A stretch of 12,166 nt of DNA from an uncultured Phycisphaerae bacterium (lineage in GTDB: Bacteria; Planctomycetota; Phycisphaerae; Phycisphaerales; SM1A02). Numbering within the stretch: the stretch's first letter is position 1; every line of letters begins with the position of its first letter. Below the pieces are notes generated by a model that was not told the origin of the DNA, did no database searches, and saw only the letters and a program-made list of their open reading frames with translations. The position numbers and the translations under genes were made by a program. Positions 7,079 to 12,166 of the stretch are shown in pieces. The stretch covers positions 1-12,166 of the forward strand of contig CALCOW010000267.1 of the NCBI GenBank assembly GCA_937899935.1, read 5' to 3'.

Positions 7079-7750
7079 TCATATTGTCAGTTCCAACCAG
7101 TCGAACTGATCTGAGACATTCTCAGCCATGATGACCACCGGGCATGCTGGTGGCCGCCAGGCCTCAAGCAGGTCCAGGATCAGTCGTCTTGGCAAGAGCC
7201 CTTGCCCAAGTGGACAGGCCACTAAATCCTCACCCTCTCGCCGAAGATCGGTCAAATAGATCAAGTTGCAACGTCTGGCCATGACTTCAAACACTCGTAG
7301 CAGATGATCCTCCAAAGACCCCAACATTGAATTGGTCAGTATCTGAGCCGGTGCCAGGGCCACGGAAAGTCCTTCTTGGGCACTGGTGACGACACCTAAC
7401 GCACTTGGTAGATCACTGATCACATCGTTCGCGTCTGGCAAAACACATAATTGTTGATCGGGCTGCCTTTGGCCCAATGCCCTTGCGATCGCCTGGGCGA
7501 AGGCCTCATGCCCCGCATTGGACCACATTTGCCATGGTGCGCTGTTCTCGGTTTGTGCCAAACGGCCTGATCTGGCTATGACGATGCCTTGGTGTTGTGG
7601 CCAACACCATGAAGACTCGAGCAGTGCTTGCTCAGTGTGCACCGCCCAAGTTGATTCAAGATCGCTCCGTGGTGTGATAGAACGACATTGAACGCCGTGT
7701 GCATCGGCGCTGACACCATGCTCAACAAAGAGGTTCGAACGAAGATTCAC
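7079..7750 (-). CDS. Unrecognised protein, possibly a TIM-barrel sugar isomerase/AP-endonuclease-2-like fold
   Basis: I do not recognise this gene securely. The frame is open from TTG 7786, but GTG 7750 overlaps the queD stop as GTGA, a typical coupled start, and gives 223 residues starting MNLRSNLFVEHGVSAD. The pattern of alternating strands and helices near the end, with LSVALAPAQIL...CNLIYLTDLRREGEDLVACPLGQGLLPRRLILDLLEAW, loosely recalls xylose-isomerase-like TIM barrels. There a strand ending in a His/Asp metal ligand is followed by a G.G segment and a final helix. The usual His and Glu metal ligands are not clearly present, so any such enzyme would be diverged or inactive. It contains several Cys and Trp residues (SSWCWPQHQ), and no signal peptide or membrane segment is seen. 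It lies between queD and nuoC on the same strand; a role in queuosine or complex I is not shown. Confidence 0.6.
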   Translation of the reverse strand: MNLRSNLFVEHGVSADAHGVQCRSITPRSDLESTWAVHTEQALLESSWCWPQHQGIVIARSGRLAQTENSAPWQMWSNAGHEAFAQAIARALGQRQPDQQLCVLPDANDVISDLPSALGVVTSAQEGLSVALAPAQILTNSMLGSLEDHLLRVFEVMARRCNLIYLTDLRREGEDLVACPLGQGLLPRRLILDLLEAWRPPACPVVIMAENVSDQFDWLELTI

Positions 7751-8115
7751 CTCTGGGGCCCAAAGTAGGTGCACATGGACCGACAAGTCTCATGTACAGT
7801 CACTTCATCAAGCAAGGGTAGATCAGGAGCTAAGTGCTTCCAGATCCACGCTGCCAAATGCTCGCTGGTCGGATTTTCTAGACCTTCGATCTCATTGAGC
7901 AAGTGATGATCCAGCTGCTCCTCCAATGGTGCCATTACTTTCTTGACCTCACCAAAGTCAAGGAGGTGCCCTTGCCCCTCAGGGACATCACCGGCCACGG
8001 TCACATCAACTTTAAACGAATGCCCATGCATGCGACGACACTTGTGGCCATCCGGAAAATGAGGCAAAAAGTGAGCGGCCTCAAAGCCAAACGAGATTGT
8101 GAGCTTTACGAACAT
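7747..8115 (-). CDS. queD: 6-carboxy-5,6,7,8-tetrahydropterin synthase (QueD)
   Basis: QueD converts 7,8-dihydroneopterin triphosphate to 6-carboxytetrahydropterin, the first committed step towards preQ0 and queuosine after GTP cyclohydrolase. The 122-residue length is typical. The Zn site is complete: FEAAHFLP with His15 and MHGHSF with His30 and His32. Catalytic Cys26 sits in GHKCRRMHGH, a spacing typical of QueD and distinct from sepiapterin-producing PTPS enzymes. LDFGEVK, LDHHLLNEI with Asp69-His70, NPTSEHLAAWIW and VHET with Glu109 complete the family pattern. No Shine-Dalgarno precedes ATG 8115, and a plausible promoter ends 9 bases before it, so the transcript may have almost no leader. 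The stop overlaps the next gene as GTGA. queE, the next enzyme of the pathway, is divergent across a 137-base gap. Confidence 0.94.
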   Translation of the reverse strand: MFVKLTISFGFEAAHFLPHFPDGHKCRRMHGHSFKVDVTVAGDVPEGQGHLLDFGEVKKVMAPLEEQLDHHLLNEIEGLENPTSEHLAAWIWKHLAPDLPLLDEVTVHETCRSMCTYFGPQR

Positions 8116-8252
8116 AGGGCGGACATCATACTGGACCTGAGAAAGATCGTGAAAGCTTCACCGCTCAATATGAGTGGATGGGATGAGGATGTTGTTATTT
8201 GACAGATCACTGCTGACAACCCTACCCGGCACCCTGCTACGATGGACCTCAG
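8116..8252. promoter_or_regulatory. Divergent queD/queE intergenic control region
   Basis: This 137-base gap separates divergent queD and queE. For queD (minus strand) TTCACG (8153-8148), a 17-base spacer and TATGAT (8130-8125) form a plausible sigma-70-type promoter. For queE (plus strand) there is a perfect TTGACA at 8199-8204 without a convincing -10 box at the right spacing. A CTGACA (8213-8218) with TACGAT (8238-8243) is also present at a slightly long 19-base spacing. No preQ1-riboswitch-like pattern stood out on either strand by eye. Confidence 0.4.
8125..8153 (-). promoter_or_regulatory. Candidate queD promoter immediately before the start codon
   Basis: TTCACG (8153-8148) matches the -35 consensus in 4 of 6 positions and TATGAT (8130-8125) matches the -10 in 5 of 6, with the ideal 17-base spacer. 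Transcription would begin around 8118-8119, leaving only about three bases before ATG 8115. This fits the absence of a Shine-Dalgarno and suggests leaderless or near-leaderless translation. The boxes are seen; activity is inferred. Confidence 0.35.
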
Positions 8253-8939
8253 ATGACTGCTGACACCCTGCGAGTTTGTGAGATCTTTTTCTCGATCCAA
8301 GGCGAGTCCACACATAGTGGCCTCCCCTGTGTATTTGTCCGATTAACTGGATGTCATTTGCGATGTGCCTACTGTGACACCGCATACAGTTTTACCGAGG
8401 GCGAACATCGGCCCATCGAAGACATCCTGAATGAGGTCTGCAAGCACCCTTGCGATCTTGTTGAGATCACAGGTGGTGAGCCACTGCTACAACCTGGCGT
8501 TCATAGCCTGATGGAGCAACTGCTGGAAGCTGACAAGAGCGTACTCATTGAAACCTCTGGAGCCTGTGACATTTCGCCATGCGACCCTCGCATCATCAGG
8601 ATCGTTGATCTCAAGACACCTGGCAGTGGAGAAGTCGAAAAGAACCTTCTGGCAAACATTAGCCATCTCAATAAGAAAGATGAGGTCAAGTTCGTCATTA
8701 CCGATCGGGGCGACTATGAGTGGGCCCGGCAGATGATGGAAGAGCATGATTTGGCCCGCAAATGTGGCTGTGTTTTGATGTCGCCTGTGTTTGAACAGGC
8801 ATCCAATCAGCATATTGCCGGCTGTCGTGGACTCCCTCTTGAATCACTTGTCTCGTGGATACTTGAGGATGGCCTGCCGGTGAGAATTCAGACACAATTG
8901 CACAAGTTGATCTGGGATCCCCAGACCCGCGGCGTCTAA
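8253..8939 (+). CDS. queE: 7-carboxy-7-deazaguanine synthase (QueE), radical SAM enzyme
   Basis: QueE rearranges 6-carboxytetrahydropterin, the QueD product, into 7-carboxy-7-deazaguanine, using S-adenosylmethionine, a [4Fe-4S] cluster and Mg2+. The 228-residue protein starts RVCEIFFSIQGEST, the typical QueE N-terminus. The cluster motif GCHLRCAYCDTAY has C34-x3-C38-x2-C41, the plain radical-SAM spacing. VEITGGEPLLQP supplies the SAM-binding GGE element, and VLIETSGA and IVDLKTPGSGE follow. KDEVKFVITDRGDYEWA and the ending VRIQTQLHKLIWDP are conserved in the family. The ATG at 8253 has only a weak GGA 7 bases upstream. The gene is monocistronic as far as seen and is followed by tRNA-Leu after 84 bases. 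queC and queF are not in the window. Confidence 0.95.
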   Translation: MTADTLRVCEIFFSIQGESTHSGLPCVFVRLTGCHLRCAYCDTAYSFTEGEHRPIEDILNEVCKHPCDLVEITGGEPLLQPGVHSLMEQLLEADKSVLIETSGACDISPCDPRIIRIVDLKTPGSGEVEKNLLANISHLNKKDEVKFVITDRGDYEWARQMMEEHDLARKCGCVLMSPVFEQASNQHIAGCRGLPLESLVSWILEDGLPVRIQTQLHKLIWDPQTRGV

Positions 8940-9023
8940 ACACCCATCTGCCCCACCTGCCTGCTGAACCACGGTATACTTCCCGCCTTGATGGGGTGTT
9001 GTTGCAGACAAGGCATGCAACGA

Positions 9024-9109
9024 GCCCAGGTGGCGGAATTGGCAGACGCGCCAGCTTGAGGTGCTGGTGGGATTAACATCCCGTGGAGGTTCGAGTCCTC
9101 TCCTGGGCA
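9024..9109 (+). tRNA. tRNA-Leu (anticodon GAG)
   Basis: This is an 86-base class II tRNA. The acceptor arm GCCCAGG (9024-9030) pairs with CCTGGGC (9102-9108), with discriminator A9109. The D-arm region holds GGAATTGGCAGAC. The anticodon stem CCAGC/GCTGG (9051-9055/9063-9067) encloses loop TTGAGGT, giving anticodon GAG at 9058-9060, which reads Leu codons CUC and CUU. The long variable arm GGGAT/ATCCC (9069-9073/9078-9082) is typical of Leu, and the T arm GGAGG-TTCGAGT-CCTCT is intact. The 3' CCA is not encoded (TTG follows), so it must be added enzymatically. A small inverted repeat GTTGCA/TGCAAC (9001-9006/9016-9021) lies directly before it. Confidence 0.97.
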
Positions 9110-9191
9110 TTGATAAGCAAGCACAGAGATCTGGGTTTCATCCAGGTCTGAATGGGCCAGGAGCCAATTTCCTGGAACCTGATGAGCACCG
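9110..9191 (+). promoter_or_regulatory. tRNA-Leu to smpB spacer with two hairpins sharing CCAGG/CCTGG blocks
   Basis: Two stems precede smpB: AGATCTGG/CCAGGTCT (9127-9134/9142-9149, 8 bp with one G-U, 7-base loop) and CCAGGA/TCCTGG (9157-9162/9170-9175, 6 bp, 7-base loop). CCAGG at 9142-9146 could instead pair with CCTGG at 9171-9175, so alternative folds exist. No T-run follows either stem, so neither looks like an intrinsic terminator for the tRNA. They may belong to tRNA 3' processing or to the smpB leader. No strong ribosome binding site is seen; GATGAG (9181-9186) is the best candidate. Confidence 0.35.
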
Positions 9192-9674
9192 ATGCCACCT
9201 CGCACGACCAAATCGAACGAACGTGAAGTCGTTAACCGTAAGGCTCGGCACGACTATTCAATTCACGACACGCTTGAGTGTGGCATCAAACTGACCGGCA
9301 CCGAAATCAAATCGATTCGGGATGGACAGATCAGTCTGGCCGAAGGATTCATTCGAGCAAGCGATAAACCTTGGGGTCTCACACTCCACGGTGTTCATAT
9401 CGCTGAATACCCGCCCGCTGGCCCCCACCGTCAACACGAAGCAACACGAACCCGTTCGTTACTGGCTCATCGTCGAGAAATCAAAAAGCTATTTACGAAG
9501 ACCCAACAAAGAGGTTTCACACTCGTTCCTCTCAAGCTCTACTTCGTGCGCGGCCGTGCCAAGCTTCTGATTGGCCTCGGAGAAGGAAAACGGCAATCCG
9601 ACAAGCGTAATAAGCTCGATAAGCGTGAGGCGCAAAGAGACATTGAAAGAGCACTCCGCCGATCAAAAAGATAA
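9192..9674 (+). CDS. smpB: SsrA-binding protein (SmpB)
   Basis: SmpB binds tmRNA and delivers it to ribosomes stalled at mRNA ends, allowing trans-translation and tagging of the unfinished protein. The 160-residue length is standard. The OB-fold core is clear: VNRKARHDYSIHDTLECGI (14-32), LTGTEIKSIRDGQISLAEGF (34-53), then HRREIKKLFTKTQQRG (93-108) and LVPLKLYFVRGRAKLLIGLG (111-130). The C-terminal tail that enters the mRNA channel begins GKRQSDKR (132-139), matching the family G-K-K-x-x-D-K-R motif. It continues as a basic helix to the end. The start follows a tRNA gene, and the ssrA RNA itself is not recognisable in the window. The gene ends 12 bases from the convergent diguanylate cyclase gene, with no hairpin terminator between them. 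Confidence 0.96.
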   Translation: MPPRTTKSNEREVVNRKARHDYSIHDTLECGIKLTGTEIKSIRDGQISLAEGFIRASDKPWGLTLHGVHIAEYPPAGPHRQHEATRTRSLLAHRREIKKLFTKTQQRGFTLVPLKLYFVRGRAKLLIGLGEGKRQSDKRNKLDKREAQRDIERALRRSKR

Positions 9675-9686
9675 GATCAAGACGCG

Positions 9687-10871
9687 TTAGCCTGCCTGAC
9701 GAAAGTCAACACGCTTTAAGGTCAGATGGTCATCCGGGGCTGGGTTCAGTACACCACCCGTGTAGGGCAAGACACAAACCTCGCTCTCTCGATGTCGATA
9801 ACGGACCATCACACGTTTCGCGCCACCAAGTTTTCCATTTGACTTAGCAACATACATAGCTTCATCAGCATGTCGTACTAATTCGATTGCTGACATTGGC
9901 ATTGAGAGACCTGAATGCGAGAGGCCCATGGACATCCCAACGGCGAAGTCATTTTCCTTTGATGCTTCGACAACCTGCTGAAAGGCGGTCAATATACGAT
10001 CCGCAACAATCATGGCTTCTTCAGGCTCGGTATGTGGCATCAATATGCAAAATTCGTCACCGCCATAGCGAGCGGCCACATCAACCTGACGGCAATTATT
10101 TCGAATGACCTCACCCGCCGTGCGAAGCATGCTATCACCAACATGGTGCCCACAATCATCATTCAGTCGCTTGAACTGATCCAGATCAATCATCAAGCAT
10201 GCCAGCGGCATCTCGTTGCGAGCGGATTCTGCCCAACGATCATCCAGCATCAGGTTGAGCCACCTGCGATTAGCCAGACCCGTCAGTTCATCTGTACGGC
10301 TCATGCGTTCCAGTCTTTCAATCACTTTTTGAAACTGGCGATTTGCCACGGCGAGCTCGGACAACGAACGACTCAGATTCTCATGCAGCTTTCGATTTTC
10401 CACTCGCACCGCACGGTGCGCAAAACACTTAGCCACAGACAAAGCAAGCATCGATAGTGTTCCAGAATTGAACACGAGGTAGTCGACCGCACCTGCGCGA
10501 ATTGATTCAATAGCAAGTGTTCCCTGTTGATCATCACCAATGATGATGACAGGCAAATCAGGAGCCATGCCTTTGATAAAGGCAAGTGCATCAAGCCCAT
10601 GCCCATCTGGTAGGTGAGCCGCACAAAGCACCACGTCATAAGGTCCAAGATCTAAATCATGCAGTTGCTCAAGTGATGCAATGACTTCATATTGTGGAGA
10701 TAATGTTTTCTTGAACCCTGCCAGCGTGCCTTGACCGCCAGCGTCTTGCCTATGCTGGCTGTATTCAGGCAGGTTGAGATTCTCAAGTGCGTTGCAGAGC
10801 TGTGCAGCTATCGCCTGGTCATGTTCAATGACTAATAAACGCCAATAGGTTTTTGATATTGAGCCTGACAT
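9687..10871 (-). CDS. Diguanylate cyclase (GGDEF) with a degenerate receiver domain
   Basis: The C-terminal GGDEF domain makes cyclic di-GMP from two GTP. The active-site loop RYGGDEFCILMP is intact (GGDEF at 271-275 counting from the GTG at 10874), as are DELTGLANRRWL (195-206), MIDLDQFKRLNDDCGHHVGD (228-247) and HADEAMYVAKSNG (335-347). The inhibitory site RQVD (262-265) lies five residues before GGDEF, so product inhibition is expected. Residues 11-150 have a CheY-like pattern (WRLLVIEHDQA, PYDVVLCAAHLPDGHGLDAL, LPVIIIGDD, GAVDYLV). However, the phospho-acceptor Asp is Ala85, the invariant Lys is Phe135, the Thr/Ser is Gly113 and one of the acidic pair is His18. This is a pseudo-receiver unlikely to accept phosphate. 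A helical linker (150-192) joins the domains. ATG 10871 follows GTG 10874; GGAGG lies 12 or 9 bases upstream respectively. Confidence 0.93.
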   Translation of the reverse strand: MSGSISKTYWRLLVIEHDQAIAAQLCNALENLNLPEYSQHRQDAGGQGTLAGFKKTLSPQYEVIASLEQLHDLDLGPYDVVLCAAHLPDGHGLDALAFIKGMAPDLPVIIIGDDQQGTLAIESIRAGAVDYLVFNSGTLSMLALSVAKCFAHRAVRVENRKLHENLSRSLSELAVANRQFQKVIERLERMSRTDELTGLANRRWLNLMLDDRWAESARNEMPLACLMIDLDQFKRLNDDCGHHVGDSMLRTAGEVIRNNCRQVDVAARYGGDEFCILMPHTEPEEAMIVADRILTAFQQVVEASKENDFAVGMSMGLSHSGLSMPMSAIELVRHADEAMYVAKSNGKLGGAKRVMVRYRHRESEVCVLPYTGGVLNPAPDDHLTLKRVDFRQAG

Positions 10872-10874
10872 CAC

Positions 10875-11092
10875 CTGCCATGGCCTCCAACTGCTCGTCT
10901 CGCGTCAGACTCAATACCCATTGCCACACTGGAATCGATAGAGAGTCCCCTCAAAGACTGTCGGATTGCCCAAGGGCCAACACAACCCACCCTCTTACAG
11001 ATGGCCCTTTTGAGGGCGTGGTCAGCCTTTTACGCCATTTGTTTGGACTGTGCAGCCACTTCTCGGACCAAGGCAAACCAGTGCCAAGCAAC
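10875..11092 (-). promoter_or_regulatory. Structured spacer between the RseP-type gene and the diguanylate cyclase
   Basis: This 218-base non-coding stretch lies after the RseP-type stop and before the diguanylate cyclase start. It contains a nested inverted repeat. The outer stem is 10948-10954 with 11010-11016 (CCCTCAA/TTGAGGG) and the inner stem is 10972-10979 with 11002-11009 (AAGGGCCA/TGGCCCTT). The two are contiguous on one side and separated by a 17-base bulge on the other. A competing short hairpin, CCCT-TTTG-AGGG (11005-11016), uses the same bases. No T-run follows on the minus strand, so it is not a standard terminator. I found no clear promoter boxes and no GEMM-type cyclic di-GMP riboswitch core. 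The GGAGG at the 10871-10900 end serves as the ribosome binding site. Confidence 0.4.
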
Positions 11093-12166
11093 TTAGGTAC
11101 CTAACAGCCGCGCCATGTCGTTATAGAACGTGACCAGAAAGACGGTCAGGATCAGGGCCAGACCAAGAAGCGTTGCAGCATTCTGAAAGCCAACGGACGG
11201 TGGACGGCCCTTGAATTTCTCGTAAACAAGAAACAGAAACAGCCCGCCATCAAGGATCGGTAATGGCAAGAAGTTGATCACCGCAAGATTGACACTAATC
11301 ATGGCCAAGAAAAACACCAAGAACGTGTATCCACGGTCGGCAACCTTGGTACCGAGATGAACAATTCCGACGGGTCCATGCAGCTGATCAATGCCGATAC
11401 TCCGACGGAATAATCGATCGATCGTGAGGTAGGTAAGCAGAATAAGTTTGTGTGTCTCTTCAATACCCATACCGATAGCAGTGATTGGATTTCCGGAAGC
11501 TGATCGCACCACAAACACCGGCTCGAAGATTGCTGATGGCAACTCGCTGCGCCAACCAAGGGCATGAATTTCTTCGACCTCCTCGGATGTCAGTGATACT
11601 TGGTCTGTATTCGCTTTCCCATCAATCGGGTTTGTCGTCGTCACATCGAACGAGACAGCCTGCCCTTTTTGGCTGGCCTCTCGGGTCGCAACACGAGCCT
11701 CAACCACGATGTCATTCCAATCTCCAACCGACTTACTCCCAATCGCATCGATTTGCGTGCCGCCAAAGAGATCAAACTTGGCGAAGGGTGAATCAACAAC
11801 TGCTGCCGGATCTCCCGGCCCCGTACTCAATCGCTTGATTGGCGTTGCAATCCGTGGAATGTCCGTTGCATAAGATGGATTGACGTTGAGCATGCCATTC
11901 TTGTTCACCTGACCATTGAGATTAATCTGCTTGCCATCGCGCAGCACGGTCATTGGAAGAGGTTGACCCGCATAGGCCTTTACAATTTTCAAGAACTGGC
12001 CCATGCGGGGCGCACTGGTCTGGCCAGCATGAAGAATGACATCTCCCACAGCAAGTACACCACTGTTATGTGACGACTCTGGAACCCCGACCAGTTCTAT
12101 TAATGGAGTGAGACCTAACAGACCCATCTCAGGCATTGCATCAGGATTATCATCATCACCGTCATA
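11093..12166 (-). CDS. RseP-type site-2 membrane zinc metalloprotease, C-terminal part (5' end cut by window)
   Basis: Members of this M50 family cut transmembrane substrates such as anti-sigma factors within the inner membrane. The visible 357 residues continue the open frame to the window edge (TAT GAC GGT...), so the ATG at 12136 is internal. A PDZ-like segment is seen at GVPESSHNSGVLAVGDVILHAG...PLPMTVLRDGKQINLNG and a second at LFGGTQIDAIGSKSVGDWNDIV. The C-terminal membrane part shows LHGPVGIVHLG, then FFLAMISVNLAVINFLPLPILDGG, with the Asp of the conserved LDG zinc-ligand motif, and a final helix before NDMARLLG. These match RseP C-termini closely. The HExxH motif should lie in the missing N-terminal part. 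The spacing between PDZ domains is long and Ser/Thr/Asp-rich. Downstream lies the structured spacer and a same-strand diguanylate cyclase. Confidence 0.9.
   Translation of the reverse strand, partial: YDGDDDNPDAMPEMGLLGLTPLIELVGVPESSHNSGVLAVGDVILHAGQTSAPRMGQFLKIVKAYAGQPLPMTVLRDGKQINLNGQVNKNGMLNVNPSYATDIPRIATPIKRLSTGPGDPAAVVDSPFAKFDLFGGTQIDAIGSKSVGDWNDIVVEARVATREASQKGQAVSFDVTTTNPIDGKANTDQVSLTSEEVEEIHALGWRSELPSAIFEPVFVVRSASGNPITAIGMGIEETHKLILLTYLTIDRLFRRSIGIDQLHGPVGIVHLGTKVADRGYTFLVFFLAMISVNLAVINFLPLPILDGGLFLFLVYEKFKGRPPSVGFQNAATLLGLALILTVFLVTFYNDMARLLGT

Noticed and set aside
8975..8980. TATACT as a tRNA-Leu promoter -10 box
   Set aside because: The hexamer is good, but the bases 16-18 upstream (CCCACC region) do not resemble a -35 box.
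9127..9149. Intrinsic terminator for tRNA-Leu
   Set aside because: The stem is convincing, but it is followed by GAATGGG rather than a T-run.
9001..9200. tmRNA (ssrA) near smpB
   Set aside because: The only structural RNA here folds as a complete tRNA-Leu. No tag-coding region or split tRNA-Ala-like ends were seen.
10875..11092. Cyclic di-GMP (GEMM) riboswitch before the diguanylate cyclase
   Set aside because: The region is structured, but I could not find the GEMM core or its tetraloop/receptor arrangement.
11485..11838. Plus-strand open frame of 117 codons
   Set aside because: It lies antisense to the well-supported RseP-type gene and shows no recognisable domain.
1..12166. CRISPR array, insertion sequence or prophage
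   Set aside because: No regularly spaced direct repeats, transposase, integrase or phage genes were seen, and codon use and base composition look even.

Overview
The window looks like a chromosomal segment of a Gram-negative (diderm) bacterium. It carries genes for the LPS sugar KDO (kdsD, kdsC) and very large LptC/LptA (OstA)-type proteins, followed by respiration, queuosine, translation-rescue and signalling genes. The large multi-repeat OstA-type protein and scattered housekeeping genes fit a planctomycete of the Phycisphaerae type. That placement is inference from gene content, not something read from a marker gene. Base composition looks even throughout, and I see no insertion sequence, phage, integrase or CRISPR array.

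Layout. (1) 1-610, minus: 5' part of scpA (chromosome segregation). (2) 611-802: divergent control region with small inverted repeats. (3) 803-6398, plus: a tight run of kdsD, an HslV-like Ntn hydrolase, kdsC, an LptC-like membrane-anchored ORF and an LptA/OstA-like ORF. The last two are in different frames and overlap. They read best as one protein of about 1111 residues joined by a -1 shift at C_CCT_TTT (4275-4281). (4) 8115-6424, minus: queD, an unrecognised possible TIM-barrel gene coupled by a GTGA overlap, and an isolated nuoC. (5) 8253-8939, plus: queE, divergent from queD. (6) 9024-9109, plus: tRNA-Leu(GAG), then smpB (9192-9674). (7) 10871-9687, minus: a GGDEF diguanylate cyclase with a degenerate receiver domain. 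(8) 12166-11093, minus: the C-terminal part of an RseP-type site-2 protease, cut by the window edge.

How the genes work together. KdsD makes arabinose 5-phosphate for KDO synthesis and KdsC removes the phosphate from KDO 8-phosphate. The LptC/LptA-like protein would form the periplasmic bridge that carries LPS outward. The Ntn hydrolase sits between kdsD and kdsC without an HslU-type ATPase nearby. QueD and QueE catalyse consecutive steps from 7,8-dihydroneopterin triphosphate towards preQ0/queuosine. SmpB is the tmRNA partner, but ssrA is not in the window.

The observations most worth a second look are the lptC/lptA frame change with dnaX-like surroundings, the orphan serine-type HslV homologue inside the KDO cluster, the pseudo-receiver of the diguanylate cyclase with its structured leader, and the possible near-leaderless start of queD.
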